Shown here: positions 32,887-41,342 of the stretch, piece after piece | How the letters are laid out: every line of letters starts with the position of its first letter | Position numbering within the stretch: position 1 is the stretch's first letter | NCBI RefSeq assembly: GCF_001514065.1 | Contig: NZ_KQ948427.1 | Span: 1-64,000, forward strand | Direction of reading: 5' to 3' | DNA from: Streptomyces antibioticus | GTDB lineage: Bacteria > Actinomycetota > Actinomycetes > Streptomycetales > Streptomycetaceae | Length of the DNA: 64,000 nucleotides | Translations under genes and position numbers: made by a program | Notes under the pieces: model-generated | The model's database searches: none | Seen by the model: the letters and a program-made list of their open reading frames with translations, nothing else | Told to the model about the DNA's origin: nothing

Positions 32887-33693
32887 GTGCAGTTCCGCCA
32901 ACAGGCCCTCGCCAAGCTCCAGTCACCGGAGGACCTCGACCTTCCGGTGCGGTTCGCCCGCCCGCAGGGCTGGCTCGCGCTGTCCGTGACGGTGGTCGTG
33001 ATGGCCGCCGCGTCGGTGTGGGCGGTGACCGGTTCGGTCGCCTCCACCGTGGGCGCGCCCGCCATCCTCACCCACGGGCAGGGCAGTTACATCCTCCAGA
33101 GCCCGGTCGCGGGACAGGTCACCGCCGTCCTCGCGAAGCAGGGCGAGCAGCTGCCCGCCAACTCCCCGGTGCTGAAGGTGCGTACCGCCGACGGCGACAC
33201 CGTCGTCCGGTCGGTCGCCGCGGGCCGCGTCACCGCGCTCGCCGCCACCATCGGCCAGATCATCCAGACCGGCGCCAACGTGGCAGCGGTCGAGAAGGTC
33301 GCGCACACCTCCGATCCGCTCTACGCCACCGTGTACGTCCCCGCCGAGAACGCCGCCTCGATCCCCGCGCACGCCGCCGTGGACCTGACGGTGTCGTCGG
33401 TGCCGACGCAGGAGTACGGCGTGCTGCGCGGCCATGTGAAGTCGGTGGACCGTTCGGCGCAGTCGGCGCAGCAGATCTCCGCGTTCCTCGGCGACAGCCA
33501 GCTCGGCGAGCAGTTCACGAAGGACGGCAGGCCGGTGGCCGTGACGGTGAAGCTGGACAAGTCGTCCGGCACGAAGAGCGGTTACACATGGTCGTCCGCG
33601 GACGGGCCGCCGTTCGCCCTCACCTCCATGACCGTGGCCCAGGGTTCGATCCGTCTCGCCGACCAGCGTCCCATCGATTGGCTGCTGCCGTGA
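32887..33693 (+). CDS. HlyD/NHLM-type membrane fusion protein
   Basis: A 268-residue protein starting at a GTG with AGGGAAAG upstream. One transmembrane helix (about residues 29-55) is followed by biotinyl-lipoyl-like hammerhead halves: GSYILQSPVAGQVTAVLAKQ with QGEQLPANSPVLKV, and SVAAGRVTALAATIGQIIQT. This is the adaptor of the NHLM peptide exporter, which in this single-membrane organism would span from the transporter into the wall. The stop codon overlaps the start of the C39 transporter (GTGA), implying coupled translation. Confidence 0.85.
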   Translation: MQFRQQALAKLQSPEDLDLPVRFARPQGWLALSVTVVVMAAASVWAVTGSVASTVGAPAILTHGQGSYILQSPVAGQVTAVLAKQGEQLPANSPVLKVRTADGDTVVRSVAAGRVTALAATIGQIIQTGANVAAVEKVAHTSDPLYATVYVPAENAASIPAHAAVDLTVSSVPTQEYGVLRGHVKSVDRSAQSAQQISAFLGDSQLGEQFTKDGRPVAVTVKLDKSSGTKSGYTWSSADGPPFALTSMTVAQGSIRLADQRPIDWLLP

Positions 33694-35909
33694 GCACCGC
33701 ACAGGACACTCGCAGCCGCCGCCGGTCCGCCCCGCCGAAGCGCCCGGTGCCGAAGGGCAAGGGAAAGACGGTCCGCACGCCCACCGTTCTCCAGATGGAG
33801 GCCGTGGAGTGCGGTGCCGCGTCCCTGGCGATGGTGCTGGGCCACTTCGGCAAGCACGTCCCGCTGGAGGAGCTGCGCATCGCGTGCGGGGTCTCCCGCG
33901 ACGGCTCGCGCGCCAGCAACCTGCTCAAGGCGGCCCGCAGTTACGGCCTCACGGCCAAGGGCATGCAGATGGACACGGCCGCCCTCGCCGAGGTGAAGGC
34001 ACCGGCGGTGCTGTTCTGGGAGTTCAACCACTACGTCGTCTACGACGGCATGGGCCGCCGCTTCGGCCGCCGCGGGGTCTACATCAACGACCCCGGCAAG
34101 GGCCGCCGGTTCGTGCCGATGGAGGACTTCGACTCCAGCTTCACCGGCGTCGTCCTGATCATGGAGCCGGGCGACGGCTTCACCAAGGGCGGCCGCAAGC
34201 CCGGGGTGCTGGGCGCGATGCCGGCCCGGCTGCGCGGCACCGCGGGCACCATGCCGGCCGCGGTGCTGGCGAGCCTGCTGCTGGTGCTGGTCGGCGCGGC
34301 GGTGCCCGCGCTGAGCCGCGTCTACATCGACATGTTCCTCATCGGGGGCCAGACCTCGCTGCTCGGCGTGCTGTTCGCGTCGATGGGGACGTGTGTGGCG
34401 CTCACCCTGGTGCTGACCTGGCTGCAACAGGCGAACCTGCTGCGCGGCCGGATCATCTCCTCGACCCTGTCCAGCGCTCGCTTCCTGCGCCATCTGCTGC
34501 GGCTGCCGGTGACGTTCTTCTCCCAGCGGAGCCCGGCCGACCTGGTGCAGCGCCTCCAGTCGAACGACGCGGTGGCCGAGACGCTGGCCCGCGACCTCGC
34601 GGCGGCAGGCGTGGACGCGGTGGTCGTCGTCCTGTACGCCGTCCTCCTCTACACCTACGACCCGCAGTTGACGTTCGTCGGCATCGGCGTCGCCCTGCTG
34701 AACATCGTCGCCATGCGCGTGGTCATCCGGCTGCGCGCCACCCGCACCGCCAAACTCCGCGCGGACAGCGCCCGGTTGACCAACACGGCCTACACGGGCC
34801 TTCAGTTGATCGAGACGATGAAGGCGACCGGCGGCGAGGACGGCTACTTCCGAAAGTGGGCCGGGCAGCACGCCACGACCCTGGAGGAGCAGCAGCGGCT
34901 CGGGGTGCCGTCCGCCTGGCTGGGCGTGGTCGCGCCGACGCTGGCCTCGCTGAACAGCGCGGTGATCCTGTGGATCGGCGGCATGCGGGCCGTCGAGGGC
35001 GGCATCTCGGTCGGTCTGCTGGTCGCCTTCCAGTCGCTGGTCACCCGCTTCACCGCCCCGATCACCCGCCTCAACGGCGTCGCGGGCCGCATCCAGGACT
35101 TCGCGGCCGATGTGGCCCGCCTCAAGGACGTGGAGAACTTCCAGGCCGACCCGCTCTACGGCCGCCCCGGCGGCGAGTCGACCCGCCGGCTGCACGGGCA
35201 CGTGGAGCTGCAGAACATCTCCTTCGGCTACAACCCGCTGGACAAGCCCCTGCTGACCGGCTTCGACCTGACGGTCGGCCCGGGTCAGCAGGTGGCGCTG
35301 GTCGGCGGTTCGGGCAGCGGCAAGTCGACGGTCTCCCGGCTGATATCCGGCCTGTACGCGCCGTGGGAGGGCGTCATCCGCATCGACGGCCGGCGCCTGG
35401 AGGACATCCCGCGCGGCGCCCTCGCCTCCTCCGTGTCCTTCGTCGACCAGGATGTCTTCCTCTTCGAGGGCTCGGTCCGCGACAACGTGGCGCTGTGGGA
35501 CCCGTCGATCCCGGACGACGCGGTGGTGGACGCGCTGCGCGACGCGGCCCTGTACGACGTGGTGATGCGCCGCCCCGGCGGCATCAACAGCCGGGTCGAG
35601 CAGGACGGCCGGAACTTCTCCGGCGGCCAGCGGCAACGCCTGGAGATCGCGCGGGCGTTGGTGCGGCGCCCCAGCATCCTCGTCCTCGACGAGGTGACGA
35701 GCGCGCTGGACGCCGAGACCGAGCTGACGGTGATGGACAACCTCCGCAAGCGCGGCTGTGCCTGTGTGGTGATCGCGCACCGGCTGAGCACCGTGCGCGA
35801 CAGCGACGAGATCGTCGTACTCCAGCACGGCACGATCGTGGAACGCGGACGGCACGAGGAGCTGGTGGCACGCGGTGGCGCGTACGCGGCTCTGGTCAGG
35901 GAGCGCTGA
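33690..35909 (+). CDS. C39-peptidase-containing ABC transporter (PCAT, NHLM ABC1)
   Basis: A 739-residue protein with all three parts of a PCAT. The N-terminal C39 peptidase has the catalytic Cys41 (VECGAASLAMVLGHFG), His114 (NHYVVYDG) and Asp134 (YINDPGKG). About six membrane helices span residues 180-440. The ATPase has Walker A LVGGSGSGKST, signature FSGGQRQRLEIARAL and Walker B ILVLDEVTSALD. It removes the leader after the Gly-Gly of the peptide and exports the core. All catalytic residues are intact. It is followed after one base by the second ABC protein. Confidence 0.94.
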   Translation: MSTAQDTRSRRRSAPPKRPVPKGKGKTVRTPTVLQMEAVECGAASLAMVLGHFGKHVPLEELRIACGVSRDGSRASNLLKAARSYGLTAKGMQMDTAALAEVKAPAVLFWEFNHYVVYDGMGRRFGRRGVYINDPGKGRRFVPMEDFDSSFTGVVLIMEPGDGFTKGGRKPGVLGAMPARLRGTAGTMPAAVLASLLLVLVGAAVPALSRVYIDMFLIGGQTSLLGVLFASMGTCVALTLVLTWLQQANLLRGRIISSTLSSARFLRHLLRLPVTFFSQRSPADLVQRLQSNDAVAETLARDLAAAGVDAVVVVLYAVLLYTYDPQLTFVGIGVALLNIVAMRVVIRLRATRTAKLRADSARLTNTAYTGLQLIETMKATGGEDGYFRKWAGQHATTLEEQQRLGVPSAWLGVVAPTLASLNSAVILWIGGMRAVEGGISVGLLVAFQSLVTRFTAPITRLNGVAGRIQDFAADVARLKDVENFQADPLYGRPGGESTRRLHGHVELQNISFGYNPLDKPLLTGFDLTVGPGQQVALVGGSGSGKSTVSRLISGLYAPWEGVIRIDGRRLEDIPRGALASSVSFVDQDVFLFEGSVRDNVALWDPSIPDDAVVDALRDAALYDVVMRRPGGINSRVEQDGRNFSGGQRQRLEIARALVRRPSILVLDEVTSALDAETELTVMDNLRKRGCACVVIAHRLSTVRDSDEIVVLQHGTIVERGRHEELVARGGAYAALVRER

Positions 35910-35910
35910 G

Positions 35911-38727
35911 ATGACGACCGCACCCGAGGGGGACCTCGTCCTCCAGGCCCTCGGCTCGATGGGCACGCCGTACGACCTCGCCGGGCACAACCGCCTGGAC
36001 CTCGAGGGGCCGCAGGTGCTGTGGCTGGTGGCATCGGGGGCCGTGGACCTGTTCGCGGTGGACGCCGAACAGCAGGGCCACTGGCACCACTTGGGCCGCC
36101 TGGAGGCGGGCTCGCTGCTGCTCGGCCCGACGCCTGGACCCCAACACACCCTGGTGGCCCGTCCGTTGCGGGACTGCGTGGTGCACCGCATCGGGCTGCG
36201 CGAGCTGTACCAGCCCGCGAACACGCAGACCTGGTCCTACGACGAGTACGGCAACCCGCAGTACGTCCCGCCGACGACGAGCCCGCTGGAGTACGCCCTC
36301 GCCCTCGGCGTCGGCCGCAGCCTGTCCATCCTCTTCCAGGCGCCGATGGCCAGCGAACGCGCCGCGGAGATCACCGACGACGACGTCTTCTGGATGCAGG
36401 TCCCGCCGGGCAGTGTGCAGTACGGCTCGCTGTACGGCGCGGAGGCCGCCGCCGATCTGCTGATGGACCCCGCGGTGTGGCAGTCCATGGTCGACCAGCA
36501 GTACCGGCTGCTGACCACGCTGGACCGCTGGATCGAGCAGCTGGAGCGCACCCACGAGACGCGCACCGCCGAGGGCATCAAAGCCGGCGAGGCGGTGCGC
36601 GCGCAGGCCGACCGGACGCTGCTGGCGTCGATCGGCAAGCCGTCCGGCAAGCGCGCCACGGCCGCCGACGCGGACGCCTCGTACGCGGCGTGCAAGCTGG
36701 TGGCGCAGGCGGCCGGGATCACCCTGGCCGACCCGGCGCAGTCCGGCACCGGCAGCGACCGGCTCGACCCGGTGGAGCAGATCGCGCTCGCCTCGCGGGT
36801 CCGCACCCGGGCGGTCCGGCTGGACGGCACCTGGTGGCGGGACAACATCGGCCCGCTGGTCGGTCATCGGGCACTGTCGGGGGCGCCGGTCGCGCTGCTG
36901 TGGCGGCGCGGTGGCTATGTGGCGGTGCATCCGGCGACGGGCCGGGAGACGCCGGTCGAGAAGGCCAACGCGGAGGAGTTCGAGCCGCGCGCGGTGATGT
37001 TCTACCGTCCGCTGCCCGACCGGGCGCTCAGTCCGCTGCGGCTGCTGCGGTTCAGCATGCAGAACATGGGCGGCGACCTGACGAACCTCCTGCTCAGCGG
37101 CCTGGTCACGGTGGCGATCGGCGCGATCGTGCCCATCGCCACCGGCAAGGTGCTCGGCGAGTTCGTACCGAAGGCCCAGACGCATCTGATCGTCCAGGTC
37201 TGTCTGGCGGTGATGGTCGCCAGCTTCGTCGCCGCCACCTTCATGCTGCTGCAGAACCTGACGATCCTGCGCCTGGAGGGCCGGATCGAGGCGACCCTCC
37301 AACCGGCCGTGTGGGACCGGCTGTTGAGGCTGCCCACCAAGTTCTTCACCGAGCGTTCCACGGGTGAGCTGGCGAGCGCGGCGATGGGCATCAGCTCGAT
37401 CCGCCGGCTGCTGGCCGGAGTCGGTCCGGTGGTGGCACAGTCGGTGACCGTCGGCGCGATGAACCTGGGGCTGCTGTTCTGGTACAGCGTGCCGATGGCG
37501 TTCGCGGCGATCGGCATGCTGGTCGTGATCGCCGGGGTGTTCCTCGGGCTCGGACTGTGGCAGGTGCGCTGGCAGCGGCGTCTGGTGGTGCTCGGCAACA
37601 AGCTGAACAACCAGGCGTTCCAGACCCTGCGCGGCCTGCCCAAGCTGCGCGTCGCGGCCGCCGAGAACTACGCCTACGCTGCCTGGGCCGCCCAGTTCGC
37701 GCGCAGCCGGGAGCTCCAGCAGAAGGTGGGGCGGATCAAGAACCTCACCACGGTGATGGGCGCGGTGTATCTGCCGGTCTGCACCCTGCTGATGTTCATG
37801 CTGCTGGCGGGCCCGGCCCGCGGGTCGATGTCGGCGGCGGCGTTCCTGAGCTTCAACACCTCGGTGACGATGGTGCTGACGTCCGTGACCCAGCTGACCG
37901 GCGCGTTTGTGTCGGCGGTGGGCGCGCTGCCGCTGTTCGAGGAGATCAAGCCGGTCCTGGAGGCCACCCCGGAGGTGCGCACGGCGAGCACCCGGCCGGG
38001 CCCGCTGACCGGCGGGATCGAGGCGCGCCGGCTGTCCTTCCGGTACTCGGACGACGGCCCGCTGATCCTCGACGACGTGTCCTTCGAGGTGAAGCCGGGC
38101 GAGTTCGTGGCGATCGTCGGCCCGAGCGGCTGCGGCAAGTCGACGCTGCTCAGGCTGCTGATCGGCTTCGACCCGCCGGTCTCCGGCAGTGTGCTGTACG
38201 ACGGGCAGGACCTGGCGGCCCTCGACCAGTCGGCGGTGCGCCGGCAGTGCGGGGTGGTGCTCCAGCACGCCCAGCCGTTCACCGGCTCGATCATGGACGT
38301 CATCTGCGGCACCGAGCCGTACACCCCGGAGGAGGTCATGGCGGCCGCGCAGATGGCGGGGCTCGCGGAGGACATCCAGCGGATGCCGATGGGTCTGCAC
38401 ACGATCGTCTCCGGCAGCGGTGCCGTCTCCGGCGGCCAGCGTCAACGGCTCATAATCGCCCAGGCGTTGATCCGCCGGCCGCGCATCCTGTTCTTCGACG
38501 AGGCGACCAGCGCCCTCGACAACGAGACGCAGCGCACGGTCATCGAGTCCACCAAGGCCCTCAACGCCACCCGCATCGTCATCGCGCACCGCCTGTCCAC
38601 GGTGCTGGACGCCGACCGGGTGATCGTGATGGAGGACGGCAAGGTCGCCCAGCAGGGCCCGCCCGCCCAACTCCTCGCGGACACGAACGGACGGCTGCAC
38701 GAGCTGGTGCGGCGGCAGATGGCGTAG
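35911..38727 (+). CDS. NHLM-type second ABC transporter with cyclic-nucleotide-like N-terminal domain
   Basis: A 938-residue protein of the NHLM ABC2 type. Residues 1-110 resemble a cNMP-binding beta-roll, followed by a degenerate region (about 110-370) that may derive from an inactive peptidase, about six transmembrane helices (about 390-660), and an ATPase with Walker A IVGPSGCGKST, signature VSGGQRQRLIIAQAL and Walker B ILFFDEATSALD. It should work with the C39 transporter as a heteromer. It ends three bases from the convergent hydrolase gene, with no terminator visible between them. Confidence 0.9.
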   Translation: MTTAPEGDLVLQALGSMGTPYDLAGHNRLDLEGPQVLWLVASGAVDLFAVDAEQQGHWHHLGRLEAGSLLLGPTPGPQHTLVARPLRDCVVHRIGLRELYQPANTQTWSYDEYGNPQYVPPTTSPLEYALALGVGRSLSILFQAPMASERAAEITDDDVFWMQVPPGSVQYGSLYGAEAAADLLMDPAVWQSMVDQQYRLLTTLDRWIEQLERTHETRTAEGIKAGEAVRAQADRTLLASIGKPSGKRATAADADASYAACKLVAQAAGITLADPAQSGTGSDRLDPVEQIALASRVRTRAVRLDGTWWRDNIGPLVGHRALSGAPVALLWRRGGYVAVHPATGRETPVEKANAEEFEPRAVMFYRPLPDRALSPLRLLRFSMQNMGGDLTNLLLSGLVTVAIGAIVPIATGKVLGEFVPKAQTHLIVQVCLAVMVASFVAATFMLLQNLTILRLEGRIEATLQPAVWDRLLRLPTKFFTERSTGELASAAMGISSIRRLLAGVGPVVAQSVTVGAMNLGLLFWYSVPMAFAAIGMLVVIAGVFLGLGLWQVRWQRRLVVLGNKLNNQAFQTLRGLPKLRVAAAENYAYAAWAAQFARSRELQQKVGRIKNLTTVMGAVYLPVCTLLMFMLLAGPARGSMSAAAFLSFNTSVTMVLTSVTQLTGAFVSAVGALPLFEEIKPVLEATPEVRTASTRPGPLTGGIEARRLSFRYSDDGPLILDDVSFEVKPGEFVAIVGPSGCGKSTLLRLLIGFDPPVSGSVLYDGQDLAALDQSAVRRQCGVVLQHAQPFTGSIMDVICGTEPYTPEEVMAAAQMAGLAEDIQRMPMGLHTIVSGSGAVSGGQRQRLIIAQALIRRPRILFFDEATSALDNETQRTVIESTKALNATRIVIAHRLSTVLDADRVIVMEDGKVAQQGPPAQLLADTNGRLHELVRRQMA

Positions 38728-38730
38728 GCG

Positions 38731-39579
38731 TCAGCCACTGCGTCGCCCGGGTGCCGGTCCAGCGTATCCACGCGGGCCTTCACTCGACATCCGTGCCAGC
38801 ACCGCGCGCAGTGCCGTCGCGAACCGGGCCGGATCGCGCAGGAACTCCATGTGGATGCCGGGGAACTCCACCCAGGGCGCTCCGATCCTGCGGGCGATCT
38901 CGACGGAGGGGCGGGCGTAGTAGGTGTCGCGGTCCTCCGCGCCGGCGGCCAGGACGATCGGGAAGGGCGCCGACCTGAGTGCGTCCTCGTCGGGCCGGAA
39001 GCCGGCGAAGCCGGGCCACTCGGTGCCGAAGAGATGGTCCTGGTTGCCCAGGAAGCGCCGCCACAGATCGTCCGGCCAGCGATACGTCCCCTCGCCGCGG
39101 ACCGTCTCGGCGAACCGGCGCCCCGCGGCCGGGGCGCCGCCCCGCGCGTAGCGGTCGGCGACGTCGGCGAAGAAGCCGTGCTCCGGATCGTCGGCGGGCA
39201 GGACGTTCACGGCCGGCGGTTCGTGGGCGACGAGCCCGGCCAGGCACTCGGGATGGAGCGCCGCCAGCGTCAGCCCGATGATCGCGCCCGCACTGTTGCC
39301 GAACACCAGCGCCCGGCCGCCGGCCGGCCCGTCGATGAGCGCGCGGGCGTCGGCCGCCTGCTCGGCGAGGTCCATCGGCGCCCCGGTATGGCCCGTGCTG
39401 CGGGAGTTGCCGCGGCGGTCGTAGGTGATGACCGTGAACGCGTCGGCGAGGTCGGTCGCGACCTGCGTGTAGTAGCCCGCGTCCCCGCCCGCCCCGCTGA
39501 TCATCAGCAGCGGCGGACCGCTCCCCCGCAGCTCGTAGTACAACTCCGCGTTCTCGACCTCGAACGTGTCGCTGGTCAC
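38731..39579 (-). CDS. Alpha/beta hydrolase
   Basis: A 282-residue alpha/beta-fold hydrolase. The oxyanion region is LLMISGAGGDAGYY, the nucleophile elbow is FGNSAGAII (Ser95) and the catalytic His is probably in PGIHMEFL near residue 243. The GTG start has GGAGGGAG nine bases upstream. It is divergent from an MFS exporter, and the two share a promoter region with two palindromes (39595-39657), so they are probably co-regulated; drug detoxification and efflux is one reading. The substrate is unknown. Confidence 0.85.
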   Translation of the reverse strand: MTSDTFEVENAELYYELRGSGPPLLMISGAGGDAGYYTQVATDLADAFTVITYDRRGNSRSTGHTGAPMDLAEQAADARALIDGPAGGRALVFGNSAGAIIGLTLAALHPECLAGLVAHEPPAVNVLPADDPEHGFFADVADRYARGGAPAAGRRFAETVRGEGTYRWPDDLWRRFLGNQDHLFGTEWPGFAGFRPDEDALRSAPFPIVLAAGAEDRDTYYARPSVEIARRIGAPWVEFPGIHMEFLRDPARFATALRAVLARMSSEGPRGYAGPAPGRRSG

Positions 39580-39594
39580 ACCCGAACTCCCTCC

Positions 39595-39657
39595 CCAGCG
39601 AAACGTTGCCGTTTCGCTGGAAGTGCTCTAGCCTCGACGTGTACGAAACAGTTTCGT
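39595..39657. promoter_or_regulatory. Divergent promoter with two related palindromic operators
   Basis: CCAGCGAAACG (39595-39605) pairs perfectly with CGTTTCGCTGG (39610-39620) across four bases. A second palindrome, ACGAAACAGTTTCGT (39643-39657), repeats the CGAAAC/GTTTCG core. Between them a plus-strand promoter is plausible: TTGCCG at 39606-39611, 17 bases, then TAGCCT at 39629-39634. The first operator thus covers the -35 and the second the start point, ideal for repression of the MFS gene. The form suits a TetR or MarR repressor, but none is encoded nearby. Confidence 0.7.
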
Positions 39658-39703
39658 TTACGACTTTGTGAAATCCGAACGACTTCCCTGGAGTGGTTCT
39701 TCC

Positions 39704-41209
39704 ATGTCCCAGAAGACCCTGACCGAGAACGCCCAGGCGGGCGCGGTCGAGGCGCCGTCCGACGCCTCCTCGAACAAGCGGTGGTGGATCCTCGCCGTCA
39801 TCGCCCTCGCCCAGCTGATGGTGGTCCTCGACGCCACCATCGTGAACATCGCCCTGCCCTCGGCACAGGCCGACCTCGGGTTCTCCGACGGCAACCGGCA
39901 GTGGATCGTCACCGCCTACGCGCTGGCCTTCGCCTCCCTTCTGCTGCTCGGCGGCCGCATCGCCGACCTCTTCGGCCGCAAGACGGCGTTCCTGATCGGA
40001 GTGGTCGGCTTCGCCGCGGTCTCCGCCCTCGGTGGTGCCGCGACCAACTTCGAGATGCTGGTCACCGCCCGTGCTCTCCAGGGTGCCTTCGGTGCCCTCC
40101 TCGCGCCCGCCGCGCTGTCGCTCCTGAACACGACGTTCACCGACGCCAAGGAGCGCGCCAAGGCCTTCAGCGTCTACGGCGCCATCGCCGGCGCCGGCGG
40201 TGCGGTGGGTCTGCTGCTCGGCGGCATCCTGACCGATGCCTTCGACTGGCGCTGGACGCTCTACGTCAACGTCGTCATCGCCGTCGTCGCCTTCGCCGGC
40301 GGCTGGCTCCTGCTGCACAACCACCGCGACGCCGAGAACGCCAAGCTGGACGTCCCGGGCACGGTCCTGGTCGCCGCCGGTCTGTTCTCCCTGGTCTACG
40401 GCTTCTCCAACGCCGAGACCCACGACTGGGACTCGCCCGCCACCTGGGGCTTCCTGATCGCCGGCGGTGTCCTGCTGGTCGCCTTCACCTGGTGGCAGAC
40501 CAAGGCCGCGCATCCCCTGCTGCCGCTGCGCATCCTGCTCGACCGCAACCGCGCCGCCTCCTTCCTCGCCGTGCTGATCTCCGGCGGCGGCATGTTCGGT
40601 GTGTTCCTCTTCCTCACCTACTACCTCCAGCTCAACCTCGGCTTCAGCCCGACGAAGACCGGTGTCGCGTTCCTGCCGATGGTCGCCGCGCTGATGATCG
40701 CCGCCCAGGTCGGCACGACCCAGCTGGTGCCGCGGCTGGGCCCGAAGGCCGTCATCCCGCTGGGCTTCGGCATCGCCGCGGTCGGCATGGCCTGGCTGAC
40801 CGGCATCGGGGTCGGGTCCTCGTACTCCAGCGCGGTGCTGCCGCAGCTGATCGTGGTCGGTTTCGGACTCGGTCTGGTCATGCCGCCCGCGATGCAGCTG
40901 GCCACCGGCGGAGTCGCCGCGGAGGACGCCGGTGTCGCCTCCGCCACCGTCAACGCCATGCAGCAGGTGGGCGGTTCGATCGGTACGGCGCTGCTGAACA
41001 CCCTGGCCGCGAGCGCCGCGACCGACTACCTGGCCGGCAAGGACCCGAGCAACAAGCTGGTCCAGGCCCAGGCCACCATCGAGAGCTACACCACCGCCTT
41101 CTGGTGGTCGGCGGGCCTGTTCGCGGTCGGCACGCTGATCGCGTTCCTGCTCTACCGCCGCGGAGTGCCGGAGCAGGACCCGGACGCCGCGACCGTGGTC
41201 CACATGTAG
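39704..41209 (+). CDS. MFS exporter, DHA2 (14-TM drug:H+ antiporter) family
   Basis: A 501-residue membrane protein with about 14 hydrophobic helices. DHA2 motifs are clear: LDATIVNIALPSAQADLGFS in helix 1 and GGRIADLFGRK in the first cytoplasmic loop (motif A), then the GALLAPAALSLL region. It should export drugs or cationic metabolites in exchange for protons. I chose the ATG at 39704 (MSQKTLTE); an in-frame GTG 12 codons upstream would place the start inside the leader. Two operators in the promoter indicate tight repression. A strong terminator follows. Confidence 0.9.
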   Translation: MSQKTLTENAQAGAVEAPSDASSNKRWWILAVIALAQLMVVLDATIVNIALPSAQADLGFSDGNRQWIVTAYALAFASLLLLGGRIADLFGRKTAFLIGVVGFAAVSALGGAATNFEMLVTARALQGAFGALLAPAALSLLNTTFTDAKERAKAFSVYGAIAGAGGAVGLLLGGILTDAFDWRWTLYVNVVIAVVAFAGGWLLLHNHRDAENAKLDVPGTVLVAAGLFSLVYGFSNAETHDWDSPATWGFLIAGGVLLVAFTWWQTKAAHPLLPLRILLDRNRAASFLAVLISGGGMFGVFLFLTYYLQLNLGFSPTKTGVAFLPMVAALMIAAQVGTTQLVPRLGPKAVIPLGFGIAAVGMAWLTGIGVGSSYSSAVLPQLIVVGFGLGLVMPPAMQLATGGVAAEDAGVASATVNAMQQVGGSIGTALLNTLAASAATDYLAGKDPSNKLVQAQATIESYTTAFWWSAGLFAVGTLIAFLLYRRGVPEQDPDAATVVHM

Positions 41210-41221
41210 TCCCCCCCCCGA

Positions 41222-41263
41222 GCAGAGGGGCCGCCGTCATCAGGGAGACGGCGGCCCCTCTGC
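41222..41263 (+). terminator. Perfect 17-bp hairpin terminator of the MFS gene
   Basis: GCAGAGGGGCCGCCGTC (41222-41238) and GACGGCGGCCCCTCTGC (41247-41263) form a perfect stem with an eight-base loop, starting 13 bases after the exporter stop codon and a run of C. Confidence 0.9.
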
Positions 41264-41342
41264 GCTGCCGTGCCTGGCCGGTTAGCGCGCTTCACACCCC
41301 GGCGCGGTGAGGGAACGCCCCAAAGCGGGTACTCACGGGTCC

